DNA from: Haloplanus natans DSM 17983
Lineage (GTDB): Archaea > Halobacteriota > Halobacteria > Halobacteriales > Haloferacaceae
DNA: 64,000 bases
Direction of reading: 5' to 3'
NCBI RefSeq assembly: GCF_000427685.1
Contig: NZ_KE386573.1
Coordinates: 558,001-622,000 of the forward strand
Positions 46,121-54,769 of the stretch are shown here, piece by piece (the stretch's first letter is position 1; every line of letters starts with the position of its first letter). The notes beneath the pieces were generated by a model that was not told where the DNA came from, did no database searches, and worked only from the letters and a program-made list of their open reading frames with translations. The position numbers and the translations under genes were made by a program.

Positions 46121-47359
46121 ATGGGTGGTATGATCTCGTACGAGGACGTGCTCGACGCCCAGGAGCGGGTCGCGGGCGTCGCGCGTCACACACCGCTGGA
46201 ATACTCGTTCGCCTTCTCGGATATGACCGGCGCCGACGTGCATCTCAAACTGGAGAACTTTCAGCGCACGGGCGCGTTCAAGATCCGGGGCGCGATCAAC
46301 CGCATCGAAACGCTCTCGGACGAGGCGAAAGAGGCGGGCGTCGTCACCGCGAGCGCCGGCAACCACGCCCAGGGCGTCGCGCTCGCGGCGACGCGAGCGG
46401 GCGTCGACTCCAAGATCGTCATGCCCGAGCACGCGCCGGTGTCGAAGGTGAAAGCGACCGAGCGCTACGGCGGCGAGGCGATCCTCCACGGAGCGGACTA
46501 CAGCGATGCACAGGCGGAGGCGCACCGAATCGAACGCGAGGAGGGCCGGACGTACGTCCACGCGTTCGACGACGAGATGGTGATGGCCGGGCAGGGAACC
46601 ATCGGCCTCGAAATCGTCGAGGACTGCCCCGACGTGGAGACGGTGATCGTCCCCATCGGCGGCGGCGGCCTGATCTCCGGTATCGCGACGGCGGTGAAGG
46701 CCCACGACCCCGACATCCGCGTGATCGGCGTCCAGGCCGAAGGGGCCTCTAGCGCCGCCGAGTCGCTCCGGAAAGGGGAGATCTACGAGCGCGAGAGCGT
46801 CGACACCATCGCGGACGGCATCGCCACCCGCCGGATCGGCGACCGCACGTTCGAGGTGATCAAAGAGCGCGTCGACGAGGTGGTAACCGTCGACGACGAA
46901 TCCGTCGCCATCGCGTTGACCTACCTGCTCGAACGCGAGAAGGCGCTGGCGGAGGGGGCGGGTGCCATCTCGCTTGCCGCCCTCCTCTCCGGCGCCATCG
47001 AGTACGAGGAAGGCGAGATCATCGTCCCGGCGCTCTGTGGCGGGAACATCGACCTCAACATGCTGACGACGGTGGTGATGCGAGGGCTGGTGGCGACGGG
47101 GCGGTATCTCCGGTTCCGCACCATCCTGAAAGACCAGCCGGGCGCGCTCGTCGACCTGGGGACGATCATCGCGGACCTCCGCGCGAACATCACGGCGTTT
47201 CACCACGACCGCACCTCGCGGGACGTGGCGATGAACGATGCACGAGTCGAACTCGAAGTCGAGACCCGCGGACCGGAACACGTCGACGAACTGCTCTCGA
47301 CGCTGCGCGCCGAGGGCTACGAAGTGGAAATCGTCAACGGCTACCAGATGTCGGTGTGA
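46121..47359 (+). CDS. ilvA: Threonine ammonia-lyase (threonine deaminase)
   Basis: This is a 412-residue PLP enzyme. Lys54 (FQRTGAFKIRGAINR) binds PLP, SAGNHAQGVA holds the cofactor phosphate side, and PIGGGGLISG is the phosphate loop at about 185-194. Residues 330-412 (RTILKDQPGALVDLGTIIAD and onward) are a single ACT regulatory domain, as in the short catabolic or archaeal type. It converts threonine to 2-oxobutanoate and ammonia, the entry to isoleucine. It is followed by ridA, whose product clears the reactive enamine made by this enzyme. A diverged palindromic element separates the two genes. Confidence 0.95.
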   Translation: MGGMISYEDVLDAQERVAGVARHTPLEYSFAFSDMTGADVHLKLENFQRTGAFKIRGAINRIETLSDEAKEAGVVTASAGNHAQGVALAATRAGVDSKIVMPEHAPVSKVKATERYGGEAILHGADYSDAQAEAHRIEREEGRTYVHAFDDEMVMAGQGTIGLEIVEDCPDVETVIVPIGGGGLISGIATAVKAHDPDIRVIGVQAEGASSAAESLRKGEIYERESVDTIADGIATRRIGDRTFEVIKERVDEVVTVDDESVAIALTYLLEREKALAEGAGAISLAALLSGAIEYEEGEIIVPALCGGNIDLNMLTTVVMRGLVATGRYLRFRTILKDQPGALVDLGTIIADLRANITAFHHDRTSRDVAMNDARVELEVETRGPEHVDELLSTLRAEGYEVEIVNGYQMSV

Positions 47360-47432
47360 CCATCGGGATCATCGTAACTGTCCATGGGATTCTCGCCGGG
47401 GCGATCCGGCGAGAAGCATAATGACTACCGAT
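47357..47432. repeat. Palindromic 3'-end element, diverged copy E
   Basis: It starts at the ilvA stop codon. The left arm CATCGGGATCATCGTAACTG and then TTCTCGCCGG pairs in part with the right arm, whose complement reads CATCGGTAGTCATTATGC and TTCTCGCCGG. The ATCGTAACTG word and the hairpin centre match the other copies, while the core differs (TGGGATTCTCGCC for GGTGGGTCGCC). It may instead be a plain terminator hairpin. Confidence 0.55.
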
Positions 47433-47490
47433 GAACCCTATCCTGCCGGCGATACCTACTTTTAACAGACCGCCGCCCCACCGGACGGCC

Positions 47491-47871
47491 GTGAAACGAA
47501 CCATCAGCACGGACGACGCCCCGGCGGCCGTGGGCGCGTACAGCCAGGCGACGACGAACGGCTCCCTCCTCTTTACCGCGGGTCAGCTTCCGCTGACGAC
47601 CGAGGGGGAACTCCTCGACGACGAGTCGGTGGCCACCCAGACGGAGCAGTCTCTCGACAACGTGATGGCGATTCTCGCCGAAGAGGATGCCGACGCGAGC
47701 GACCTGCTGAAAGTGACCATCTTCCTCGACGACATCGAGGATTTCGACGAGATGAACGAGACGTACGGGACGTACTTCGACGCGGAGCCGCCGGCCCGGA
47801 GCGCGGTCGAAGTCGGGAACGTGCCGAAGGGCGCGGCCCTCGAAATCGAGGCCATCGCCGACGTAGAGTGA
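47491..47871 (+). CDS. ridA: RidA, reactive enamine/imine deaminase
   Basis: The 126-residue product starts at a GTG at 47491 (KRTISTDDAPAAVGAYSQAT). It shows the YjgF/RidA signatures LFTAGQLPLTTEGELLDDES, then LKVTIFLDDIEDFDEMNETY, and PPARSAVEVGNVPKGAALEI with the catalytic Arg. It hydrolyses 2-aminocrotonate released by IlvA. A TATA-like ACTTTTAA is present at about 47458-47465, giving its own leaderless start. The neighbour relation with ilvA is functional. Confidence 0.95.
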   Translation: MKRTISTDDAPAAVGAYSQATTNGSLLFTAGQLPLTTEGELLDDESVATQTEQSLDNVMAILAEEDADASDLLKVTIFLDDIEDFDEMNETYGTYFDAEPPARSAVEVGNVPKGAALEIEAIADVE

Positions 47872-47941
47872 GACGTACAGCTGTCGGGCGGACCGCCCGC
47901 CCGTCGCAGCGACCGACCGGTATGGCCGCTCCCCTGCTCGG

Positions 47942-48142
47942 ATGACGCCACAAACGAAATCCAGTCTGCTGTGGGGGCTGGTGGGCGCGCTCGCGTTCCT
48001 CGTGCTCGTCCAGGGCTACCGGCTCGTCGCCGGCTCCCTGCGGATCGGTCCCGTCGCCGTGGGAGGGCTCGCCCTCCTCGTCGGCGCCGCCGCGGCGGGG
48101 GTCACCTACGTCCTCGAACCGCGGCTAAACGGAAGGAGTTAA
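47942..48142 (+). CDS. Small two-segment membrane protein
   Basis: This 66-residue protein has two hydrophobic segments (LLWGLVGALAFLVLVQGY; IGPVAVGGLALLVGAAAAGV) and a short basic end (EPRLNGRS). Family not recognised by function. Comparable tiny proteins are widespread in haloarchaea. It lies 26 bases before tRNA-Ser on the same strand. Confidence 0.7.
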   Translation: MTPQTKSSLLWGLVGALAFLVLVQGYRLVAGSLRIGPVAVGGLALLVGAAAAGVTYVLEPRLNGRS

Positions 48143-48168
48143 AAGGTCGAGCGGTTAGTCGTAACTGA

Positions 48169-48249
48169 GCCGGGATGGCCGAGTGGTAAGGCGCACGCCT
48201 GGAAAGCGTGTTCCCTCTGGGATCCAGGGTTCAAATCCCTGTCCCGGCG
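48169..48249 (+). tRNA. tRNA-Ser (anticodon GGA)
   Basis: The acceptor arms GCCGGGA and TCCCGGC pair over 7 bp, followed by discriminator G. The D-arm is GCC-GAGTGGTAAG-GC. The anticodon stem CACGC/GCGTG encloses loop CTGGAAA with anticodon GGA. The long variable arm TTCCCTCTGGGAT is typical of tRNA-Ser, and the T-arm is CAGGG-TTCAAAT-CCCTG. CCA is not encoded. A TTTTT run follows directly. There is no intron. Confidence 0.97.
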
Positions 48250-48282
48250 TTTTTCCACACGCCGACAACCTCGACCCGCGTG

Positions 48283-48483
48283 TCAGCCCGCTACTCCCCC
48301 CATCGCGTCCCGTGGCATGACGAGATGTCCGCCACAGGCCGGACAGCGGTCCAGCGACCCCGTCACGCCCGTCGTTGCCCGACGTTCGTCGTAGTCGCAA
48401 TCGGTACAGATCCACTCCGCGACGTGTCGGCGTACCGGCGACGGCTCGACGGGGGCGTCCGTGCTGCCCTCTCTCAGTGACAT
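48283..48483 (-). CDS. Small zinc-ribbon protein
   Basis: The 66-residue product (ATG at 48483) has WICTDCDYDERR and DRCPACGGHLVM, a C-x2-C...C-x2-C ribbon, within an otherwise polar sequence. A minus-strand TATA box AAGTATTTAT at 48501-48510 lies about 20 bases upstream, which supports this start over the longer frame. It may bind RNA, DNA or protein. Function unknown. Confidence 0.75.
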   Translation of the reverse strand: MSLREGSTDAPVEPSPVRRHVAEWICTDCDYDERRATTGVTGSLDRCPACGGHLVMPRDAMGGVAG

Positions 48484-48678
48484 GATAACGACTAACACGC
48501 ATAAATACTTAACATATTCGGCTATCTGCCGAAATAATCGGCCAGCACGCTGACTGTTCGCCCAAGATACACACGAAACGTCCAACTTCTCGTCTCCGAC
48601 TGAGGTGGGACGACCGATCCGCGGCCCTCGGAATCGGAGAAAGGTTCATGTGACGGGGGCGCGTGGGTTTGCGTGACA

Positions 48679-48816
48679 ATGCCTGACACGAAAAGTGGCC
48701 GCGAGCGAAACGGGAAGAACAAGCGCGCACAGTTGCGCCAGCAACTGTACGAGGAAGAACTCGAATCGCTCGACGAGGAGGGGGACCTGCCGGAGTTCGG
48801 CGAGGACGAGGAGTAG
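48679..48816 (+). CDS. Very small charged protein
   Basis: This 45-residue frame starts at an ATG at 48679 and ends with TAG at 48814. It has a basic N-terminal half (TKSGRERNGKNKRAQLRQQL) and an acidic C-terminal half (EEELESLDEEGDLPEFGEDE). The codon usage (third-position G/C) and the sharp charge division suggest a real gene, not chance. Probably a single long helix. Function unknown. Confidence 0.6.
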   Translation: MPDTKSGRERNGKNKRAQLRQQLYEEELESLDEEGDLPEFGEDEE

Positions 48817-48919
48817 TTCGCGGCCGACGACTAGCGGGTGGTCACGATTTTTCACGATTTCGTCGCGTTCACGCCGCGCCGTCGGCGCGCTTATAACGGC
48901 CCCGGCCGAATCAGTCCCC

Positions 48920-49315
48920 GTGCCACTCCGTGCGAACTACGCGACGATGTACGTCGGCGCGCAACTCGCGCCGGAGACACGGAAACTCGACCTCGACTGG
49001 GCCGACGACGTCGGTGACGAGACGGCCGCCCTCGAGTTCGAGGTGCCGACGGCCGAGGCGACTGACGGCTACGTCGGCATTCAGGCGTTCGACGTGGGTG
49101 AGTACGGCCACGAGATTCTGATCAACGGCGACCCGATGAGCGGCTTCGACATCCCGCCCAACGAGGGGTGGCAGTACTGGGTCGACACCTTCGGCGACGC
49201 CGTCTCCCTTTCCGAGGGGCACAACAGCGTCCGGATCGTTCGCGACGAGGAGACGACCGACGCCTTCGCCGTCGGCACCGTCACGGTCCACTGGAAGGAA
49301 CCCGTCGGCGACTGA
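48920..49315 (+). CDS. Haloarchaeal beta-sandwich-like protein of unknown function
   Basis: The 131-residue product starts at the GTG at 48920 (PLRANYATMYVGAQLAPETR). The upstream frame overlaps the small charged gene and is not used. Alternating hydrophobic strands (LDLDWADDVGDETAALEFEV; YVGIQAFDVGEYGHEILING; GHNSVRIVRDEETTDAFAVG) look like a jelly-roll or carbohydrate-binding type sandwich. No signal peptide is present, so it acts in the cytoplasm. Function unknown. Palindromic copy B starts at its stop codon. Confidence 0.75.
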   Translation: MPLRANYATMYVGAQLAPETRKLDLDWADDVGDETAALEFEVPTAEATDGYVGIQAFDVGEYGHEILINGDPMSGFDIPPNEGWQYWVDTFGDAVSLSEGHNSVRIVRDEETTDAFAVGTVTVHWKEPVGD

Positions 49316-49390
49316 TCCGGATTACTGTAACTGTGTCCCGGCGGTTCGCCGTAGTGGTCCGGCGAACCCACCGGTACTGACTTAGAATCC
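49313..49390. repeat. Palindromic 3'-end element, copy B
   Basis: It starts with the TGA of the preceding gene. The left arm has GGATTACTGTAACTG and CCCGGCGGTTCGCCG. The complement of the right arm has GGATTCTAAGTC and ACCGGTGGGTTCGCCGG. The plan is the same as copies A and C. It lies upstream of the thermosome promoter, so it also separates the two transcription units. Confidence 0.75.
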
Positions 49391-49577
49391 ATTGTCGCCT
49401 CCGACCGGTTCGAGTCCTCGTCAGGGGATATTTAAAAACAGCCGAAAGCTATGTCATGCGTCGAACCGCGGTTCGTGATAACAGTTGCCAAGACGGCCAA
49501 AGGACCGGCTACGTCTCTCGATTAGTCGACTCCGTCGCTCCGGTAGCCCCGCCGCGTTCGACGCCGCCTATCAAATA

Positions 49578-49588
49578 CTTTTATATAG
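49578..49588 (+). promoter_or_regulatory. TATA box of the thermosome gene
   Basis: CTTTTATATAG is the strongest TATA-like word in this part of the window. It lies 27-37 bases before the ATG, so the mRNA should be leaderless or nearly so. Thermosome genes are heat-shock induced in haloarchaea. Whether the AT-rich flank CTATCAAATA acts as the heat-responsive BRE cannot be judged from one promoter. Confidence 0.7.
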
Positions 49589-49614
49589 AAGGACAAACAA
49601 TCGTTCGATGAACT

Positions 49615-51276
49615 ATGAGCCAGCGAATGCAGCAGGGTCAGCCGATGATCATCATGGGCGAGGACGCCCAGCGCGTCAAGGACAAGGACGCACAAGAGTA
49701 CAACATCTCGGCGGCCCGCGCCGTTGCGGAGTCGGTACGCTCGACGCTCGGCCCGAAGGGGATGGACAAGATGCTCGTCGACTCGATGGGCACCGTCACC
49801 ATCACCAACGACGGCGTGACCATCCTTCAGGAGATGGACATCGACAACCCGACGGCCGAGATGATCGTCGAGGTTGCCGAGACACAGGAGGACGAGGCCG
49901 GCGACGGCACGACCACCGCCGTCGCCATCGCGGGTGAGCTCCTGAAAGAGGCCGAGGACCTCCTCGATCAGGACATCCACCCGACGGCCATCATCAAGGG
50001 CTTCAACATGGCCTCGGAGAAGGCCCGCGAGGAAGTCGACGACATCGCCACCCGCGTCGACCCCTCCGACGAGGCCCTCCTCCGGAACGTCGCCGAGACG
50101 TCGATGACGGGCAAGAGCTCCGAACTCGACAAGGAACTCCTCGCCGAACTCGTCGTCGAGGCGGTTCAGGCGGTCACCGTCGAGGCCGACGACGGCTCCC
50201 ACGTCGTCGACCTCGGCTTCGTCGAGATCGAAACCCAGACCGGCCGGTCAGCCTCGGAGTCCGAACTCCTCAACGGCGCGGTCATCGATAAGGACCCCGT
50301 CAACGACGATATGCCCGTCGAGTTCGACGCGGCGGATGTACTCCTGCTGAACGATCCGATCGAGGTCGAGGAGACGGACGCCGATACGTCGGTCAGTATC
50401 GACAGCCCCGACCAGCTCCAGCAGTTCCTCGACAGCGAGGAACGACAGCTTCGCGAGAAAGTCGATCAGATCGTCGCGACGGGCGCCGACGTCGTCTTCT
50501 GTCAGAAAGGCATCGACGACCTCGCCCAGTACCTCCTCGCGAAGGAGGGCATCCTCGCCGTGCGCCGGACGAAAAAATCCGACATGGGCTTCCTGCAGGA
50601 GATCCTCGGCGCCGAAATCGTCTCCGATCTCGACTCCGCGACGGACGCCCACCTCGGCCACGGTTCGATCTCGCGTGACGCCGACGCCGGCCTGTTCTAC
50701 GTCGAGGGCGACGACGCCCACGGCGTGACGCTCCTCCTGCGTGGCTCCACCGAGCACGTCGTCGACGAACTCGAACGTGGCATCCAGGACGCCCTCGATG
50801 TCGTGTCGTCCACCGTCTCCGACGGCCGCGTGCTCGCCGGCGGCGGCGCCATCGAGGTCGAGGTTGCCGGTCGCCTCCGCGACTACAGCGACGACATCAG
50901 CGGGCGCGAGCAGCTCGCGGTCAACGCCTTCGCCGACGCGCTCGAGGTCGTCCCCCGCGTGCTCGCCGGCAACGCCGGCCTCGACAGCATCGACACGCTC
51001 GTCTCGCTCCGCGCAGCCCACGAAGACGGCGACGTTCACGCCGGCCTCGACGTCTTCTCCGGCGACGTGGTCGACACCTACGAGGCGGGCGTCGTCGAAC
51101 CCGCCCACTCCAAGGAGCAGGCGCTCTCCTCGGCCACCGAGGCCGCGAACCTCGTCCTGAAAATCGACGACATCATCGCCGCGGGCGACCTCTCGACGTC
51201 CGGCGACGACGACGAGGGCGGCCCCGGCGGCGCCGGCGGCATGGGCGGTATGGGTGGCATGGGCGGCGCGATGTGA
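49615..51276 (+). CDS. thsA: Thermosome (group II chaperonin) subunit
   Basis: This is a 553-residue protein. ATP-binding signatures are [32 protein letters not shown] and [16 protein letters not shown]. The intermediate and apical domains follow, with the helical lid, and the second equatorial part has [20 protein letters not shown]. The C-terminus has the Gly/Met-rich tail [13 protein letters not shown] found in chaperonin chambers. It folds proteins in an ATP-driven double ring. Several paralogues are usual in haloarchaea, and this sequence alone does not tell which one it is. Confidence 0.97.
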   Translation: MSQRMQQGQPMIIMGEDAQRVKDKDAQEYNISAARAVAESVRSTLGPKGMDKMLVDSMGTVTITNDGVTILQEMDIDNPTAEMIVEVAETQEDEAGDGTTTAVAIAGELLKEAEDLLDQDIHPTAIIKGFNMASEKAREEVDDIATRVDPSDEALLRNVAETSMTGKSSELDKELLAELVVEAVQAVTVEADDGSHVVDLGFVEIETQTGRSASESELLNGAVIDKDPVNDDMPVEFDAADVLLLNDPIEVEETDADTSVSIDSPDQLQQFLDSEERQLREKVDQIVATGADVVFCQKGIDDLAQYLLAKEGILAVRRTKKSDMGFLQEILGAEIVSDLDSATDAHLGHGSISRDADAGLFYVEGDDAHGVTLLLRGSTEHVVDELERGIQDALDVVSSTVSDGRVLAGGGAIEVEVAGRLRDYSDDISGREQLAVNAFADALEVVPRVLAGNAGLDSIDTLVSLRAAHEDGDVHAGLDVFSGDVVDTYEAGVVEPAHSKEQALSSATEAANLVLKIDDIIAAGDLSTSGDDDEGGPGGAGGMGGMGGMGGAM

Positions 51277-51356
51277 CGTAAGCGCGCACCCTCACAGCCA
51301 CGCTCCGAATCCGAACCGACACAAAACCCTTATTTTCGCCAGCGGTACGACGCGTT

Positions 51357-52286
51357 ATGCCCTCCAGCAGACGCACCCTCTTGACCAGCCTCGGCGCCGC
51401 GCTGACCGGCCTCGCCGGCTGTCTCGATTTCGGCGGCGGACCGGACCGAACTGCGACGCCCACGCGGACCCCGGTGTCGACGCCTACGACCCCCGCTATC
51501 ACCGATACGGCACTCGGCAACGCCGTCGCCCTCGACACCGACGGCGACGGGCGGGGCGACGGGATGGCCGTCGTCGTCTCCGACCTCGTTTCCGCTCACT
51601 CGATCCGGTATCTGACTGCACCGGACGCCTTCGGCGTCGTCGACGCCGGTCGAGGGCAGTTCGTCCTCGTCCGGGTCGCCGCCAGGGGCGAGGGCACTCC
51701 ACCGGCCTCCGACGCGTTCTCGCTCGTCGCCGACGGAACGGCGTACGACGCCGGGATCGAGGCCGTCGGCCCCGCCCGCGTCGACGCTCCCGTGTCCGGT
51801 CGGCCCTACGGTGGGTCCGACCGGCGGGGCTACCTCGGTTTCCGGGTGCCTGCCCCCCTCGACGCGGACGCGGTGGCGATCCATCTCGCCGAGACGGGCC
51901 GGTGGACGGTTCCCGACTCGGCGGCCGACTCCCTCCGCTCCCCGCCGCCCGCCTTCGAGACGACCCTCACCGTCCCGGACGGCGTCGCCGCCGACGAGGC
52001 CATCCCCGTTCGCCTCGACGTGGCGAACGTGGGCGACGGCCTCGGCACGTTCCACGGCGCCGTCAACCACCAGGGGCCGCTCTACGCCGCCGACGGTTTC
52101 TCGTTTTCCCTCCCACCCGGCGAGTCGACGACCCACGAGGCGGCGGTCGGATACTACCGCGGGAGCGACTCTCCCCCCGACCGCGTCCAGTTCGCCGTCG
52201 TCGGCCCGGGACTCTCGGAATCCGTCTCGGTACGGATCGAGGGCGGCGGGACGCCGGAGCGAACGGCGACGGGAACTTCGAACTAG
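51357..52286 (+). CDS. Tat-secreted lipoprotein
   Basis: This 309-residue protein begins MPSSRRTLLTSLGAALTGLA then GCLDFGG. The twin Arg followed by a hydrophobic stretch and the lipobox LAGC is the haloarchaeal Tat lipoprotein signal. After a Thr/Pro linker (TATPTRTPVSTPTTP) the body has two beta-rich domains, the second with a CARDB-like pattern (PVRLDVANVGDGLGTFHGAV). It is held on the outer face of the membrane. It may be a solute- or ligand-binding surface protein. No transporter is adjacent. Confidence 0.88.
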   Translation: MPSSRRTLLTSLGAALTGLAGCLDFGGGPDRTATPTRTPVSTPTTPAITDTALGNAVALDTDGDGRGDGMAVVVSDLVSAHSIRYLTAPDAFGVVDAGRGQFVLVRVAARGEGTPPASDAFSLVADGTAYDAGIEAVGPARVDAPVSGRPYGGSDRRGYLGFRVPAPLDADAVAIHLAETGRWTVPDSAADSLRSPPPAFETTLTVPDGVAADEAIPVRLDVANVGDGLGTFHGAVNHQGPLYAADGFSFSLPPGESTTHEAAVGYYRGSDSPPDRVQFAVVGPGLSESVSVRIEGGGTPERTATGTSN

Positions 52287-52330
52287 ATCATTGCACAACT
52301 GATACGTTGGCCGCGCTGCTACGTCGTCGC

Positions 52331-53317
52331 ATGGAGACCCTCCTGCTGAACGCCGACGCGGTGGACGACCACTCGCCGATGCCGGCCGTCGTCGACGCCG
52401 TGCGCGACGCCTTCGCGGCCCACGCCCGCGGCGACGCGGTCATGCCGCCGAAGTCGTACGTCGACCTCCCGCAGTACGGCGGCGACTTCCGGTCGATGCC
52501 GGCGTACCTGCAGACCGACGACTGGGACGCCGCGGGGCTGAAGTGGGTGAACTCCCACCCGGAGAATCCGCGCCGCCACGACCTGCCGACGGTCATGGCG
52601 ACGATGTGTTACTCCGACCCCGAGACGGGATTTCCCCTCGCGATCATGGACGGGACGACGCTGACGACGAAACGGACGGGCGCGGCCGCCGCGGTGGCTA
52701 CCGACCGTCTCGCCGTCCGGGACGCGTCGACGCTCGGTCTGGTGGGCGCGGGCGTTCAGGCGGGCGCCCAACTCGACGCCATCCTGACCGTGCGCCCCAT
52801 CGAGACGGTGGTCGTCGCGGACGCCGACGCGGAACGGGCGCGGGCGTTCGTCGAGACGATCGGTGACCGCGTCGACGCCCGCGTCGGATCGACCCCCGAG
52901 GCCGTCGCCTGCGACGTGGTGTCGACGACGACGCCGGTCCGTGAGCCCATCGTCGACGCCGAGGCGGTCGGTGACCACACCCACGTCAACGCCGTCGGCG
53001 CCGACGCGCCGGGGAAACACGAACTCGCCGACTGCCTGCTGATGGCGGCGACACTCGTCGTCGACGACCGGGAGCAGTGTACGCACTCGGGCGAAATCAA
53101 CGTCCCCTACGCCGCCGGCCGCCTCACCGACGACGACATTCACGCCGAACTCGGCGCGGTGGTGATCGGCGAGGCGACGGGTCGGACCGACGCCGACGGC
53201 GTCACCGTCTTCGACAGCACCGGCCTCGCGGTGCAGGACGTGGCGGCCGCCCACGTCGTCTACGAGAGGGCGTCGGCGGCCGGGGCGGGCGTCTCCTTCG
53301 ACTTACTGGGACGTTAG
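52331..53317 (+). CDS. Ornithine cyclodeaminase/archaeal alanine dehydrogenase family enzyme
   Basis: I chose the ATG at 52331 (METLLLNADAVDDHSPMPAV), giving 328 residues. The upstream frame is antisense-like. The active-site Lys lies in AAGLKWVNSHPENP, and TKRTGAAAAVATDRLAVRD precedes the NAD-binding loop LGLVGAGVQAGAQLDAI. VVVADADAERARAF ends strand 2, and VNAVGADAPGKHELA is the C-terminal catalytic segment. Members act as ornithine cyclodeaminase, alanine dehydrogenase or ketimine reductase, and sequence alone cannot separate these. It converges on the esterase gene with a 15-base overlap. Confidence 0.88.
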   Translation: METLLLNADAVDDHSPMPAVVDAVRDAFAAHARGDAVMPPKSYVDLPQYGGDFRSMPAYLQTDDWDAAGLKWVNSHPENPRRHDLPTVMATMCYSDPETGFPLAIMDGTTLTTKRTGAAAAVATDRLAVRDASTLGLVGAGVQAGAQLDAILTVRPIETVVVADADAERARAFVETIGDRVDARVGSTPEAVACDVVSTTTPVREPIVDAEAVGDHTHVNAVGADAPGKHELADCLLMAATLVVDDREQCTHSGEINVPYAAGRLTDDDIHAELGAVVIGEATGRTDADGVTVFDSTGLAVQDVAAAHVVYERASAAGAGVSFDLLGR

Positions 53318-54397
53318 GTGCCCGCGCATCCAGTCGGCCGCGTACGGACGGTACTGGGTGACCCGGTTCTTGCAGACGTGGTCGCCGTCGGGGTAGTAGA
53401 GTAGTTCGCCGTTGGGCGCCCGTTCGGCGATGCGTCTGGTCTGTTGTGGCGGCACGACCGTGTCGTTGCCGCCGGCGATCATGAGCGCCGGCGCGGTCAG
53501 ATCATCGATGTCGCCACGGAGCGTCAGTTGCTCGGTCACCTCGTCGGCCTCGACGAACGAGTCGGTGTGGCAGGCGTGGAGGAAGCCGTCGCGCATCGAG
53601 ACGGAACTGTAGAGGGAGGCGGGGCCGACGCTGAAGGGGCCGGCGAGGCCGACGCAGGCGTCGAACCGGTCGTCGTTCGCGGCCACGTATGGGGCGTAGA
53701 ACCCGCCGATCGAGACACCGTAGATTCCCAGCCGTGAGGCGTCGACACCGTCGATTCCTTCCACGTGATCGACGACGGCCGAGATGGCCTCGTGGTAATC
53801 CGGCGTCATCGGCCGGGAGTACCACATCTCGCCCTGGCCGGGGCCGTCGACGGCGAGTGTCGCGACTCCCCGGGCGTGGAAATCCGAGGACCGGGTGTGT
53901 TGCTCCTCTTTCGTCGAGTCCAGCCCGGAGAGGACGATCACCAGCGGCGACTCGTCGAGCCCTTCGGGTGTCGTGTCGGGCACGCGCAGGTAGCCGGGGA
54001 TGTCGGCCCCGCCCGGGAACGGCACCTCGATTCGCTCCGCTGGCGGGTCGAGATGCGGGGCGGCCTTCCCCCACAGTTCGACGCCGCGTCGGTGGGCCTC
54101 CTCGCGGCGGTCCTCGTCGGCGAACCACGCGAACGATCCGAAGTGGCAGTACATCGACGCCCGCAGGAACTGCTCGCCCGCCGTCGTCGAGTTGCCCGCC
54201 GCCTCTGCCTCCCGCCCGCGTTCCGCGTGCTCCTCGCCGACCGCCGCGAAGGCCCCACACCACTCGTCCCACGTCTCTATCTCCGCGCGCAGGTTCTGCA
54301 GGTCGTAGCGGTCGAGTTCCTTGGCGAGAAAGCGGGTCCACCAGCGGTCGAATTGGTTCGCGACGAACTCGCGGCCGCGTTCGTCGGTGTCGGTCAT
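53303..54397 (-). CDS. FrsA/DHPON-type alpha/beta hydrolase
   Basis: The 364-residue protein has a helical N-terminal cap (residues 1-125) and then the hydrolase core: PLVIVLSGLDSTKEE, the nucleophile in LGIYGVSIGGFYAPYVA, the acid in MIAGGNDTVVPPQQ, and the His in YYPDGDHVCKN. The N-terminal cap with VEHAERG and AEQFLRASMYCHFGSFAW matches the FrsA/2,6-dihydropseudooxynicotine-hydrolase group. It cleaves C-C, ester or amide bonds of unknown substrates. The 3' end overlaps the converging OCD-family gene. Confidence 0.88.
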   Translation of the reverse strand: MTDTDERGREFVANQFDRWWTRFLAKELDRYDLQNLRAEIETWDEWCGAFAAVGEEHAERGREAEAAGNSTTAGEQFLRASMYCHFGSFAWFADEDRREEAHRRGVELWGKAAPHLDPPAERIEVPFPGGADIPGYLRVPDTTPEGLDESPLVIVLSGLDSTKEEQHTRSSDFHARGVATLAVDGPGQGEMWYSRPMTPDYHEAISAVVDHVEGIDGVDASRLGIYGVSIGGFYAPYVAANDDRFDACVGLAGPFSVGPASLYSSVSMRDGFLHACHTDSFVEADEVTEQLTLRGDIDDLTAPALMIAGGNDTVVPPQQTRRIAERAPNGELLYYPDGDHVCKNRVTQYRPYAADWMRGHLTSQ

Positions 54398-54496
54398 CTG
54401 TGCCGGCTCCCGTCTCCCGTCGGCGATGAATCGTACACGGTAGCCGCAAGGTCGGAGACGATTTTGATAAGAATTTCTACGGCACGTGTAAACGGA

Positions 54497-54724
54497 TCAC
54501 TCCGCGCTCGGCGTGATGGCATCGAGGACTTTCGTTATCAGCCAGACCAGAACGAGGAACGGTAACAGCGGCACGAGAAGGATCAACATCCCGAGAAATA
54601 CGGTCCAGCCGATGGCGTCCATCTCAGCGTCGGCGCGGGCACGGAACGGTTCCCCGAGCGTTCGGTACACCGCTTTCACGGGTTCGAGCGTCGATTCGTC
54701 GGCCGCCGGTTCGGCGTCGCTCAT
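54497..54724 (-). CDS. Small membrane protein
   Basis: This 75-residue protein has an acidic N-terminus, an amphipathic stretch (VKAVYRTLGEPFRARADAEM) and one long hydrophobic C-terminal segment that could cross twice (IGWTVFLGMLILLVPLLPFL, then VLVWLITKVLDAI). Conserved-looking tiny membrane proteins of this kind are common in haloarchaea. Function unknown. It lies downstream of leuS on the same strand with a 45-base gap. Confidence 0.72.
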   Translation of the reverse strand: MSDAEPAADESTLEPVKAVYRTLGEPFRARADAEMDAIGWTVFLGMLILLVPLLPFLVLVWLITKVLDAITPSAE

Positions 54725-54769
54725 ACGACTGCAGTACGCCGCCGCCGCGGATAAATATTAGCGAGACGA

